A stretch of 64,000 nt of DNA from Candidatus Altimarinota bacterium (GTDB lineage: Bacteria; Patescibacteriota; Gracilibacteria; BD1-5; UBA6164): the NCBI GenBank assembly GCA_002749055.1, contig PDTW01000023.1:49274-113273 (forward strand), given 5' to 3'. Below the pieces are notes generated by a model. The model saw nothing but the letters and a program-made list of their open reading frames with translations, did not search any database and was not told the origin of the DNA. Position 1 is the stretch's first letter, and each line of letters opens with the position of its first letter. Of the stretch, positions 23,970 to 36,026 are shown piece by piece. The translations under genes and the position numbers were made by a program.

Positions 23970-25775
23970 TTATTTTTCTTCATCAACTACCTCAATATGC
24001 AATTCTTCAAGTTGATCTTCATCAATAACTGCTGGAGCATTCATCATAATATCTTGAGCTTTTCATGATTTTGGAAAAGCATAAATTTCTCTAATATTTT
24101 CTTCATTTTTTAAAATCATAATAATTCTATCCATACCTATTGCAAAACCTCAATGTGGAGGAACTCCATAACTGAATGCTTCATACATAGCACCAAACTT
24201 TTCTTTTACCTCCTCTTCTGTTCTACCTACTTTTTCAAATGCTTTTACAAGTGCCTCAATATCATGATTTCTTATTGAACCTGACAAAACTTCAAAACCA
24301 TTACAAGCTAAATCATACTGAACTGACTCTACTTCAAGTAAATTATCTTTTTCAAATGCTTTTAATCAACCTTTTGGCATAGAAAATGGATTATGTCCAA
24401 AATCTATTTTTCCTGTAATCTCATTTTCTTCAAACATTGGAAAATCTGTGATCCAAGAAAAAGCTAAAATATTTTTATCAATAAATTTTCATTTTGTGAT
24501 TTCATCAATTAATCAAGCTAAATGAATCCTAAATTTTCCCATATAATTTTGAACAACTCTTTTTTCACCTGCTCAGAAAAATACTACATCACCTATTTTA
24601 AGATTAGTTACATTAATAATTTCTTGTAAATCAGCTTCTGAAAAAAATTTATTTAATGGTCCTTTTAAACCTTCTTCAGTCATCTGAAAATAACCTAAAC
24701 CAGCAGCACCATGTTGTCTTACAAATTTTTCAAAAGTCTTCATCTGAGATTTTGAAAAATACTCATCTCAAGAAGGAACTCTCAAAGCTTTTATTCTATT
24801 GCTTTTTGTATCAGAAGCTATACTTGAGAATATTTCATTTGTAGATCTAGCAAAGATTGAAGCAACATCAACCATTTTTAAATCATATCTTAAATCTGGT
24901 TTATCTGAACCATAAAGTTCCATAGCCTCATCAAAAGACATTCTATAAAACTTTTTATCTAAAATAGTTTTTTCAGATAAATTTTCAATTAAATCAAAGA
25001 AATATTCTTCAACTACCTTAAAAATATCTTCTTGTTCAACAAAACTCATTTCACAATCTATTTGATAAAATTCACAAGAATGTCTGTCTGCTCTAGGATC
25101 TTCATCTCTAAAACAAGGAGCAATTTGAAAATATTTATCAATTCAACCAACCATTAAAAGTTGTTTATATTGTTGTGGAGCTTGTGGAAGTGCATAAAAT
25201 TTACCAGGATTTAATCTTGAGGGAATAAGATAATCTCTTGCTCATTCTGGGGAAGAAACTGTAAATATAGGAGTTTGAACATCTAAAAAATCTCTTTCTA
25301 TAAACCAATTTTTTGTAAAATGGATAAATTTTGATCTAAATTTAATATTTTCCAAAGCAGCAGCTCTTCTTAAATCAATATATCTATGCTTATATCTTAT
25401 TTCTTCATTTGCTAATTCTCAATGTCCATCTAATTCAAAAGGAGGAGTCTTGGATTTTGAAAGAATTTCAACTTCTTTATCAATAATAACTTCTATTTCT
25501 CAAGTCTTCATATTTGGATTTGCTTGTCATTCAGGTCTAGCTCTTACTTTTCAAGTAGCTTTTATAACAAATTCACTTCTAAAGGTATCAGCAATTTCCC
25601 AAGCTTTTTTATTATCTTCTGGATCAAAAACAATTTGAGTTAATCAATATCTATCTCTCAAATCAATAAAAATTATACCCCCATGATCTCTTCTATTACT
25701 TACCCAACCTGATAAAGTAACTTCTTCTCAGATATTTTTTGATGATAATTCATCACATTTATGTGTTCTTAACAT
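23970..25775 (-). CDS. aspS: Aspartyl-tRNA synthetase
   Basis: This 601-residue class II synthetase has bacterial-type architecture. It has an OB-fold anticodon-binding domain ([22 protein letters not shown]-like region, residues about 20-45), motif 2 in the [10 protein letters not shown] segment, a GAD insertion domain, and motif 3 ([13 protein letters not shown]) near the C-terminus. The length is normal for bacterial AspRS. It charges tRNA-Asp, and possibly tRNA-Asn where GatCAB is present; gatC lies at 61317 in this window. The second fic gene ends 28 bases upstream, and both may be controlled by the leader at 26350-26580. Confidence 0.95.
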
Positions 25776-25803
25776 AGTATTTTTATTGTTAAAGTTATAA
25801 AAT

Positions 25804-26349
25804 TTATTTTTCATATCATTCATAATAATATGATTGTTCTATTCATTTAAAAATAACCTCTTTACTATCAATATCACTTGTAAAATTATTTTTCAACAAA
25901 GTTTGTATTTCTAAATCATTTATTGGACTTCTTTCCATTGCTTGAAAATACAGCTTTTTATCAATATTTTTCCAATTTATAACTTTTCATAATTGTTTTT
26001 TTAATATCATATCAAGCCAAATTCTCATACTCCTTCCATTACCTTCCATAAAAGGATGAGCAATATTCATTTCTACATATTTTTTAATAATATCAGTTTC
26101 TGTTTGTTCATTCATTTGTTCTATTTTTTCTAAAGCTTCTTTTAAATATAAACTATTTGCAAATCTAAATCCACCTTTTGAAATATTTTGTTCTCTAATC
26201 TCTCCAGCAAAATCATACAACTCTTCAAATAAATATTTATGTATATCTTTCAAACCTTTCAAAGTTCAAACTTCTATATTATCAATATCTTTTGTTTCAA
26301 ACAATTTGTAAGCTTTTTTTAAACTTTTTTCATCTATTTCTTGAGTCAT
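25804..26349 (-). CDS. Fic-domain AMP-transferase with C-terminal inhibitory motif (class III)
   Basis: This short Fic protein of 181 residues carries [16 protein letters not shown] beginning at His98. The C-terminus reads EQSYYYEGYEK, so Ser173 to Gly178 fits the (S/T)xxxE(G/N) inhibitory motif at the C-terminal end, the arrangement of class III enzymes such as the Neisseria meningitidis Fic. The inhibitory Gly is a TGA codon, so standard-code translation would end right inside the motif. It is the first gene behind the T-box-like leader and precedes aspS by 28 bases. Class III enzymes switch by oligomer state; I infer the same here. Its target is unknown. Confidence 0.9.
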
Positions 26350-26580
26350 AAAATATATATAAAAAAATAAAAAGCACAAAAATTAGATTTTTGTGCTTTT
26401 GGTTCATTTTCACAATAACCTCTAATCTAAAGAGAGGGTTAGGGTGATAACGAAAGGTGCCACCTAAAGCTATTCTTAATTTTATTTTTTAACGAAGATT
26501 TTCAAAACTTCGCGAGGTTCTAATAAGATAAAATCCGTTCTTCCCCGAGCTTGCAGTTGTTTGCTGCTCAAATGCTTTGA
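26350..26580 (-). promoter_or_regulatory. Structured leader resembling a T-box riboswitch upstream of fic-aspS
   Basis: On the minus strand the leader contains UUUAGG-UGGCACC-...-CCCUAA (UGGCACC at 26456-26462). The 7-base UGGNACC is the tRNA-acceptor-binding bulge of T-box antiterminators. The flanking UUAGG and CCUAA can pair as helix A1, and N = C would match the G discriminator of tRNA-Asp. Upstream hairpins (CTCAAA/TTTGAG and CGAAG/CTTCG) and a downstream intrinsic terminator complete an attenuator layout. A canonical Stem I with specifier loop is not clear, and helix A2 is weak. It could instead be a different structured RNA. It fills the 365-base gap before ppk2. Confidence 0.45.
26370..26400 (-). 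terminator. Attenuator-type terminator in the fic-aspS leader
   Basis: The arms aaaagcacaaaaat and atttttgtgctttt form a perfect hairpin. On the minus strand it is followed by a long T-run and lies just 21 bases before the fic ATG, the usual position of a leader attenuator. On the plus strand the T-run is short. Confidence 0.8.
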
Positions 26581-26584
26581 GTTT

Positions 26585-26612
26585 ATTATAATAATAATTT
26601 AAGAAATGCAAA
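26585..26612 (-). promoter_or_regulatory. Promoter of the fic-aspS leader
   Basis: On the minus strand TTTGCA and TATAAT are spaced by 16 bases, placing the transcription start near 26578, directly before the first leader hairpin. Confidence 0.55.
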
Positions 26613-26714
26613 TTTTACCAAAAACTTTTTAAAAATTTTTTTTTATTAAAATTCTTGACTATGAAGAAAAAGTGTTGTAAGATATTTATAGATTATATTT
26701 TAAAACAAAAACAA

Positions 26715-27872
26715 ATGCCTACTATATTTTATAAAATATTTAATAAAGAAATTAAACTAAACTCAAAAAATCTGAAAATTTTAATTATAGAAATAAAAAA
26801 GTTATTTGCAGAACTAAAAAATAATTGAAACATAGATAGCCTAAAAGTTTTAAGAAATAAAATAGAGCATTTGCTTGAAGATAGAGAGGAGATAAAAGAA
26901 AAGAAAATCAAAAAAGAAGTAAAAGCCATAAAATCAGTTCTTGATGAAATAGAAGAATTTATCGATAAAAAAGAAACTGAGAAAAAAGAAACTCTTATTG
27001 ATGTAGTTAAAGAAGTTGAAGATAATTATAAAGATTGTTCAAAACTTTCTGAAGAAAAAAAGAAAAAATATAAATGTGTTTGTGTTAAGAAAAAAATTAT
27101 TAATTATGAAAAAGAATTAATAGAACTTCAAGTAGAATTATTAAAATTACAAAAACATATAAAAGATAAATGAGAAAAATTATTAATAATTTTTGAAGGT
27201 AGAGATGCTGCCTGAAAATGATGAACTATAAAAAGATTTAGAGAATATCTAAATCCTAGATGAGCAAAAGTTGTTGCATTAAATAAACCAACCGATAAAG
27301 AAAGAACTGAATGGTATTTTCAAAGATATGTAAATCATCTTCCTTCATGATGAGAAATAGCTTTTTTTGATAGAAGTTGGTATAATAGAGGTTGAGTTGA
27401 ACCAGTAATGGGTTTTGTTAGCAAAAGCAGTTATGAACAATTTTTGGAAGATGCTCCAAAATTTGAAAGAATGCTAACTAAAAGTTGAATAAAAATAATT
27501 AAATTTTATTTTTCTGTTTCAAAAGAAGAACAAGCAAAAAGATTTGAAAAAAGAAGAAGAAATCCACTAAAACAATTCAAACTTTCTCCTGTAGATCAAT
27601 TTTCTCAACAATTATGGGATAAATATACTCTTGCTGAATACAAAAACTTTTCAAAAACTCATCACCCAGATGCACCATGGGTTATGATAAAAAGTAATGA
27701 CAAGAAAAAAGCTAGAATAAATGCTATAAAATATGTTTTAAGTCAATTTGAATATCCAGAAAAAATAAATCCTTCTAAACTTACTTTAGATGACGATATA
27801 GTTTATGATGGAGCTGAAAAAGTAAGAAGGTTAGAAAAAGAAATTGATATTAACGAAGATTTATTTTCATAA
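26715..27872 (+). CDS. ppk2: Polyphosphate kinase 2 with long N-terminal extension
   Basis: This 385-residue protein has a C-terminal PPK2 domain: Walker A FEGRDAAGKGG (about residues 158-168), the lid region KPTDKERTEWYFQRY, Walker B FFDRSWYNRGGVEPVMGF, then RRRNPLKQFKLSPVDQFS and WVMIKSNDKKKARINAI. PPK2 enzymes interconvert polyphosphate and nucleotides. The first 150 residues are an unusual Lys/Glu-rich helical or coiled-coil extension, not part of a normal PPK2 of about 270 residues. An internal ATG near 26871 would give a shorter N-terminal part, but the frame is open from 26715. A strong terminator follows. Confidence 0.9.
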
Positions 27873-27892
27873 AAATCCTAACTTTCTTTAAA

Positions 27893-27927
27893 AAAATATT
27901 TTCTAAGTATTAGAAAATATTTTTTTT
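27893..27927. terminator. Terminator between ppk2 and lexA
   Basis: The perfect arms aaaatattttctaa and ttagaaaatatttt leave a three-base loop. A T-run follows on the plus strand and an A-rich mirror lies on the other, so both convergent genes can use it. Confidence 0.85.
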
Positions 27928-27928
27928 A

Positions 27929-28561
27929 TTATTCGAAATTAAAAACATCAACAACTTTTCAATTAACTCTTATATCATCTTGGCTGGTTAGTACAAAAGG
28001 TTTATGATAATCATCATTTGATTGTGGTAAAAGGTATAAATTATCACCTTCTTTTTTTGACTTTTTTAAAGTTGCTGCATTATTAACAATAAACAAAAAA
28101 GCATCTTTATCGTTTATTACAGTTTCATCCTTTTTTATTAATACATAACTTCAATTATCTATATATTTTCACTTTACTTCAAAATTATTCATACTAGTTC
28201 ATTCTACTTTTAGTATAAAATAGTTTTGTTTATCTCACGAAATAAGATTCTTAGAAATAGGCAAAATTCAATAATCTGATGATTCAGCTTCTACTAAAGG
28301 TGTTCAGGCATTTGCATAACCAAGAATTGGTATATTAAGAGTGGTTTGAAATCAAACATTATTTCATAATATAATTGATCTATATCATCTTCATCTAGTT
28401 ATAAATCATTTCTTTTCCAAAGATTCTAAATACTGAACAACTCCCCTCTTAGATTTTTGTCCCATTAAAAGCATAAGCTCATCTATTGTTGGAGATTTTC
28501 AATATTTAGTAATATATTCTGTAATTATATCTAGAGCTTTTTGTTGTTTTTCTGTAAGCAT
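27929..28561 (-). CDS. lexA: LexA-type SOS repressor
   Basis: This 210-residue protein has the LexA layout. A winged-helix DNA-binding domain comes first (TEKQQKALDIITEYI, then GKSPTIDELM and GVVQYLESLEKKGFITR). The cleavage site is YANAGTPL with Ala85-Gly86, where Gly is a TGA codon. The S24 peptidase domain carries catalytic Ser123 in VEGTSM and Lys166 in NNAATLKK. It should repress DNA-repair genes until RecA-driven self-cleavage. The 97-base upstream region holds atatatagtatata, a short palindrome that could be its own operator, but no known SOS box is obvious. The gene converges on ppk2. Confidence 0.88.
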
Positions 28562-28658
28562 AATAATATTTTATTAATTTATATACTATATATATTGAGT
28601 TTATATATTTTTTTATTTAAGTCAAATAAAAAAACCAAAACCTTAATAAAATATTAGT

Positions 28659-29687
<1,029 letters not shown>

Positions 29688-29753
29688 AATTATTTTAAAT
29701 ATTAAATATTAATAATTACATATTATAAGAAAATTAAAATAAAGCAATTATCG

Positions 29754-29784
29754 AATTTCTTTTAAATAAAAGAAATTTTTTTTA
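29754..29784 (+). terminator. Terminator-like hairpin upstream of the flippase
   Basis: The perfect arms aatttctttt and aaaagaaatt are joined by a 4-base loop and followed by a T-run on the plus strand. It lies 59 bases before the flippase ATG in the galE-flippase divergent gap, where no plus-strand gene needs ending. It may be an attenuator, or the end of a short untranslated transcript. Confidence 0.6.
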
Positions 29785-29842
29785 TTTACTTTTTTAATAT
29801 ATATATAGAATGTAAGAAATATATACAATTACTTATATAAGT

Positions 29843-31111
29843 ATGAAAAAAATAAAATCTTTTCTTTTTGAAAATAAAACAAATAAACAAACTATTATAA
29901 AAAATACCTTATGGTTAATCTTAGCAGAAGGTATTTCAAAAGGTGGAATATTTTTGATAACTATAATTATAGCAAGATTATTATGACCTGAAGATTTTGG
30001 TATATTAAGTTTTATAATGAGTTTTGTTGCTATGTTCTTAGTTATAACTGATTTTGGTTTAACTACTCTTATGGTTAGAGAAGTTAGTAAAGATCATAAA
30101 AAAATAAAAGATTATTTAATAAATTTAAGTTTTTTAAAAATAATACTATGAATTATCACTTTTCTAATTGTTCTAATAGTCAGTCATTTTATATGAAAAG
30201 ATAATTTCTATATAACACTTATATTGATATATTGTTGATATGCTATTATAAATAATTTCTGAGAGTTTATTAGAGCATTTTTCAGACCAAGTGAGAAAAT
30301 GCAATACGAGGCATTTTTAAAAATTATTAATGGTTTATTAATGATTTGAATAGTAGTTTATACTGTATTTCATTATGGAGATTTAGAAAGTATTTTATAT
30401 TCTTATTTAATTGCATGAATTATTAGTTTTATTATTAGTATAACCTATGTTGGTTGGAAATTTAAAATTGGAAAAATAAAAGAATTAAAATTAGATAAAA
30501 ATATTTTGATTAGTAGTCTTAAAAGTGGAATTTATTTAATGTGAGGATTAATTTTTATAACTATATTCGTAAATATAGATCAATTCTTATTATGATATTT
30601 TTGATTTAATAAGGAATTATGATTATATAGTGCGATGTATAAAATATTATTTATTTTTACAGTATTATCTCAGATAATTGTACAAGTTCTTATACCAAAT
30701 ATATTAAAAAAATATTCTTTTAGTAAAATAAAAAAAATACTAAAGATTTTTAGTATTTTTAGTCTTATATTATTCATAATATCAATAATATTCTGAAATA
30801 ATATAATTATTTTTTTATTCTGAAAATCATATATAGGATGATACCCTATTTTAATAATATTTTTTATGACATATATATTTACCATTTGCAATCATCTAAC
30901 ATACCCATTACTAAATAGTTTACATTTTGAGAAAACATTATTACTTTTCACAATAATTGCATGAAGTATAAATTTGATATTAAATTTAATATTTATCCCA
31001 ATATATTTAGAGAAATGAGCTGCTATAACTACACTAATATCTGAAATAATATTATTTTTCTTAATATTTTTCAAATATTATAAAACCTTAAAAAACTATA
31101 AAACTAATTAA
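29843..31111 (+). CDS. Wzx-type polysaccharide flippase
   Basis: This 422-residue membrane protein has about 12 hydrophobic segments. The start resembles the polysaccharide biosynthesis (PST/MATE-like) family: NTLWLILAEGISKGGIFLITIIIARLLGPEDFGIL is the family's classical first two helices, with the GxxDFG-type loop. It should move lipid-linked oligosaccharide across the cytoplasmic membrane. It is the only plus-strand gene in the glycan cluster, and its last 8 bases overlap the stop of the convergent membrane protein gene. Confidence 0.88.
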
Positions 31112-32981
31112 TTATCTTAAACAACCTGTACAAGCTATTTCATGATACAAACTCCAAATTATCTTTTAAATCTGTACTTAAAAATAACTTCTCTTCATGA
31201 CTTCTCAAAAGAATATAATCAGCTTTATAGTTTGATTGTATTTCTTTAAGATTGCTTATTGATGGTTCAGTATATAGTTTGTTTAATAAAAAATACCTAT
31301 CAAAACAGATTTGTTTTAGATCAAATCATCAACAAAATGGTAAAATATTATAACTTAAATTATCTTCCCTATGGAAATTACCTCAATAAACATAATTGTC
31401 TGTAAATAATGGAATATATCTATTCAAATAATTATCTGGATGAATTAACAAAACTTTTTTATTTAAATTATCTTTAACTAATTTAAAGGTATTAATATTT
31501 CAACTAACAAAATTATTTATACCAATACTATATCAATTTATCCATTTAAATCTTGGAAATACTGATATAATCAAAAACAAAACAATTATAACCATATATA
31601 ATTTTTTATAATTAGATTTTACTAGTATATCTCAATATATTACTCATGCCAAAATAGAGATTCAAATATAGGCTGTTTCAAAAAAATATCTGTGATAAAA
31701 ATCCCATAAATAACTGTAAAAGAAAAATACATCTGTAAATAATAAAGATATTCAAATTAATATATAATGAGATTTATTTATTTCATTTCTTATAAAATAA
31801 ATAATAAATCAGAGCAAACTTATAAAACTTATTATTCAAACTGGAGTACCAAAACTTAATGGAATATCATTTCTGAAAGAAAAATTTGTAAGATCACTTT
31901 TATACTTAAAAAATATTCAAAAAATAATAATACTTGATAAAAGTACTAATGATAAAATCTTATTATTAAATTTATTAAATGAATCTTGTTTTTCTATTTC
32001 TTTTGATATAAAATCATTCTTAAAATTAACAAATTTATTAATTGAATAGTAAAATAACAACATAAGAATAGAATGAACTCATATCTCATAATGAACAAAA
32101 AATATTATTGGTGAGAATAGTATTCAAAGCAGATTTTTATTATTTAAAAGTAAATAAACTTGAACTAATAAGAAAAAATATCCAACAATTCTTATACTTG
32201 GATCTGTGAATAAGAATTGCCACAAAGGAAAAATAAAAAATAATGCTAAAATTTTTCAATATAAATTAATTCTAATTTTTCTCATTATTAAAATTAAAAA
32301 TGTGAATATCAAAAATGAAAAAATAGAATTCATATAAATCCATATTTGAATATGAGATATTTCTAATAAATTTGATATTAGAAATATTATATTATATCAT
32401 AATTTTGGATATAATATCTTCTTAGATTCATAAAAAAAGGGGTTATCAAAGGAAAATTCCTTTGTTATATTACTGTGAAAATAGACATCAGATCAAACAA
32501 GATATGGGGAGAAAATAGAAGGTATAAGATTTAATAAAAGTAATAAAAAAGGTATTAATAATAAATAATATTCAAGTCTACTATTTACTTTTTTATTTAC
32601 ATCAAATTCAATAATATTAGTTTTTTTTACAAAAAAATTAATAATTCAATAGTATAAAAGTGAGAAAACAGGTATATACAAATACAAATATAAAGAAAAT
32701 ATATTAATTTCTTTTATAAATATATTAATAAGAAGGGCTTGTATAAATCAAATAAAAATAATTATTTTTATTGATTTTAGACTATCAAATCTGAATATAA
32801 AAATAATATATAATATATAAATTAATGGAGAAACATGTAAAAAAAATGAAAATGGATTTAATTCGTAATGCTTCTCAAAAGGTAAAGATTTACTTAATAA
32901 AAATCATATATCTCAAAAAGATAATAAAATTACTATAAATAATATTATATATAATATAAAAATATATGATCTATTTATCAT
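31104..32981 (-). CDS. Large multi-pass membrane protein, probable GT-C-like glycosyltransferase
   Basis: The 625-residue protein has at least 11 hydrophobic segments and a soluble C-terminal part of about 130 residues (LIHPDNYLNRYIPLFTDN region). A loop after the first helices carries SDVYFHSNITKEF, where acidic residues sit at the outer face as in GT-C enzymes that use lipid-linked sugars. No exact family is recognised, so the assignment rests on topology and context. Its ATG overlaps the stop of the GT2 gene upstream (ATGATAA), which suggests translational coupling. Confidence 0.6.
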
Positions 32982-33826
32982 TTCTTATTAAACTTAGAAA
33001 GTAATCTAGAATAGATTAAACCCGGCACATAAAAAAGTAAATAAAAAGGTAATAATAAATAATCCAAAAATTTTCTATTCATTTTAACTGGTACTGGTTT
33101 TCATCATTTCATTCATCTAGATACTCATCACCAAAAAACTCTTTTTATAATCCATGAATAACTTAACCTTTCACTTGATATTTGATGATAAACAAAAGAT
33201 TTTCATACATACATAACATTAAATCATTTATTTATAGCTCTTTCACATAACTCTGTCTCTTCTCATCATAATAACACACCATCTTTTCTTCATAAATTCT
33301 CATCAAAATAAGAGTCTTTTGATAATAATTTTTTATTAATAGCAAAACTAGCTCATATAACCTTATTTACAATTAAGTTATCATCTCATAAGTTTAATAA
33401 AGAATATTCTGAAAGAAAAAAGTTAGAGAAAGTAAAAATATTTCTATTTCAATTCCATTTAGGTAAGATTTTAGTTCAAATAACTCAAACTTTTTCATTA
33501 TCAATAAATCAACTTACTACCTCTTTTGCCCAATTATTATCAGCTATTGCATCAGCATCCAAAAAAAGACAATAGTCAGTACTTGATTTCTTAACTCAGA
33601 AATTTCTTGCATAGGATAAAGAGATGGGTTTTATTAAAATATATTTGAAATCATGATCTGAAATCTCATTGTATTTTTTACACAATAATTCAGTATCAGA
33701 ATTCATAAATTGATCTAATACTAAAATTTCTAATTTTATATTAATTTGTTTACTCAAAGATAATAATGCCTCATGAAATATATCATCTGGCTCTTTATAT
33801 CTAGTTATAATAACACTTCAATCCAT
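32975..33826 (-). CDS. Family 2 glycosyltransferase
   Basis: This 283-residue cytosolic or membrane-associated enzyme has a GT-A fold. It shows DWSVIITRYKEPDD at the start, a DxD-type CLFLDADAIADNNWA motif near residue 95, and GGEETELCERA later, which supplies the catalytic base region (ED-like). A hydrophobic segment near the C-terminus (YLLLPFYLLFYVPGLIY) may attach it to the membrane. It adds one sugar to the growing glycan; the donor is unknown. It overlaps the membrane gene downstream by 7 bases. Confidence 0.88.
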
Positions 33827-33832
33827 TTTATA

Positions 33833-35020
33833 TTAAATATTATTTATTAATTTATAGTACTTTTTTGATACAATATCCCAACTAAATTTACTATCTATTA
33901 TTTCTCTAGACCTAATTCTATCAAAATTATTATTTTCAATAACTTCTAAAATTTTATCTTGTAATTTAATACTGTCAACTTTATCAACAAAGAATCATGT
34001 TTTTCATTCTTCAATTATATCAACTATTCATCACTCTTTTGTTCATATAACAACAGTTCACGACAATATTGCCTCAACAAAAACTAATCAAAATCATTCG
34101 GATAAACTCGGTCAAATAAATAAATCTGATGTAGAAAAATATCTTGGTAAATCTTTATTATCAACTGATCAAATAAAAATAATATTTTCTTCTAAGTTTA
34201 AGTCTATGACTTGTTTTTTTAGTTTATTTTCTAAAGGTCAATGTCATATTATCAAAAGTTTAGAATTTGGCAATTTATTAATTATTCATACCATTGATTT
34301 TATTAAATATTTTATTCATTTATCTTCAGATAATCTACCCACAAATAACAAAAATTTTCCTTTTATATTATGCTGTTTTTTTATATTATCATCATATTTA
34401 TCAGGTAAAAATAAGTCTGAATCAACTCACATAGGAATAACTTCTACTTTTCCACTATCAATTCACAAACTTATAGATTTATTTTTTAAATCGTTACTTA
34501 CTACCGTTAATTTATCTAAATATCTTAGAGTATATTTTTTTATAAATGTTCAGATTTTTCAACTTAATCAATTAATATCACTTCAATGAGAAGTACAAAG
34601 TATTTTTATATCCTTATTAAAAAAATTTTTATAAATTACAGATAAAAATCATTGAGGAATTATCCAATGAGAGTGAATTATATTTATTTTCTCTTTTTTT
34701 ACTATTTTTATAAGATTTATAAATCAAGCTAATATTAAAAAAGGAACTTGAAATAATAATAATCTATTTTTTTTAATATTAGGTAATATAGCTCAATCAG
34801 TTAACTTCTCCCATTTACTAACAAAAAAATATGGATATCTATATATTTTTATACCTTCTACTTCTTCATATTTCTTACTTCAAATTAATCTTGGAGTCAA
34901 AACAACTACTTGCAAACCTAATTTTTGTAATCTTTTTGATAAATCATATACAAAACTAGGAACTACATATCATTCTAAAAATGAAGGAAATGTTGTAGTA
35001 AAAACTAAAATCTTTTTCAT
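33833..35020 (-). CDS. Family 4 glycosyltransferase (GT-B fold)
   Basis: The protein has 395 residues. The N-terminal acceptor domain begins MKKILVFTTTFPSFLEG and contains NIIHSHGIIPQG and CTSHGSDIN. The C-terminal donor domain has the linker KGKFLLFVGRLSEDKGI, then LLIIGHGPLENKLK and the E(x7)E nucleotide-binding segment SLSEGFGLVFVEAI. This is the usual GT4 layout. It lies in the same minus-strand operon as the GT2 genes, with 6 bases to the next gene. Confidence 0.9.
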
Positions 35021-35058
35021 ATTTACTTTATAAATTATTAAAAAATAATATAAATCTA

Positions 35059-36012
35059 TTATTTTTTATCCTTATAGATTATTTTTCTAAGCAAATATAA
35101 ATTTTCCTCAGAAATTTTTCTATGTCTTTTTATCATATCTGCAATTAGGGCAAATATAAATAACAATAATCACAAAAATAAACTACTAGCACTTACTATC
35201 AACAATGTTCTGTATGGAGTTGTTTGAAAAGTCTGTAAATAGTAAAATAAAAAAATAAAAAATAAAATAATAGAGAAAAATATCAAAAGTACTCATGGTA
35301 ATCAGAAGAAAACAAGAGGTTTAACATCTCTAACTGTTCTAACAATTATAAGTATAGATTTAACCATATAAGAATAAATGCTCTTTACTACCCTAGACTT
35401 TCTATCTTCAAAATACTTAACATGTATAGGCACCCATTTAACTCTTAATCTTTTTCAAAAAGCATCTATTATAGTTTCTTGAGTATAAGTAAAAGTTTCT
35501 ATCAAGTTTAATCTAAGTAGACTTTCCCTAGAGTAGGCTCTATATCAACAAGTTAAATCATCAATTTTTTTTCACATTAAAGCTCAAACTATTCAGGCTA
35601 TTAATCTATTTAATTTATCTTTTATAAATGGTATACCATTAGCATCTTTTCATGAGAACCTAGAACCAATTACAATATCAGCTTTATGCTCTTTTATAGG
35701 CTTAACCAGATTTATTATATCATCAGAATCAAACTGTCAATCAGCATCTATATTAACCATAATATCATAATCTTTCTTTAAAAAATTTGATACTGCTGTT
35801 TTAAATGCTCATCATACTCATTTGTTGTACTCGTGAGTAATAACTAAGTCAGCTCAATTATCTTTAGATACTTTTACAGTATCATCTTTACTACCATCAT
35901 CAACAACTTGAATAAAAATATTTTTTCATTCCATGCTCTTTTTTATTGACTTGATAGTTCCCCCTATTTTTTCTTGTTCATTAAATGCTGGAATATTTAT
36001 TAAAATTTTCAT
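35059..36012 (-). CDS. DPM1/GtrB-like family 2 glycosyltransferase with C-terminal membrane helices
   Basis: The 317-residue protein starts with NIPAFNEQEKIGGTIKSI, then VVDDGSKDDTVKV (about residues 35-47), then MVNIDADGQFDSDDI, the DxD region typical of polyprenyl-phosphate glycosyltransferases. Two long hydrophobic segments fill about residues 225-285, as in GtrB. It would transfer a sugar from a nucleotide to polyprenyl phosphate, giving the donor that the GT-C-like membrane proteins of this cluster use outside. A short basic tail closes the protein. Confidence 0.9.
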
Positions 36013-36026
36013 ATTTTTTTATTTAA

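Noticed and set aside
25804-26349. Fic plus neighbour as a toxin-antitoxin pair
   Set aside because: No small antitoxin gene lies beside either fic; both proteins carry their own inhibitory motif.
34206-34589. 127-codon plus-strand frame
   Set aside because: It is antisense to the GT4 gene, whose motifs fix the minus-strand frame.
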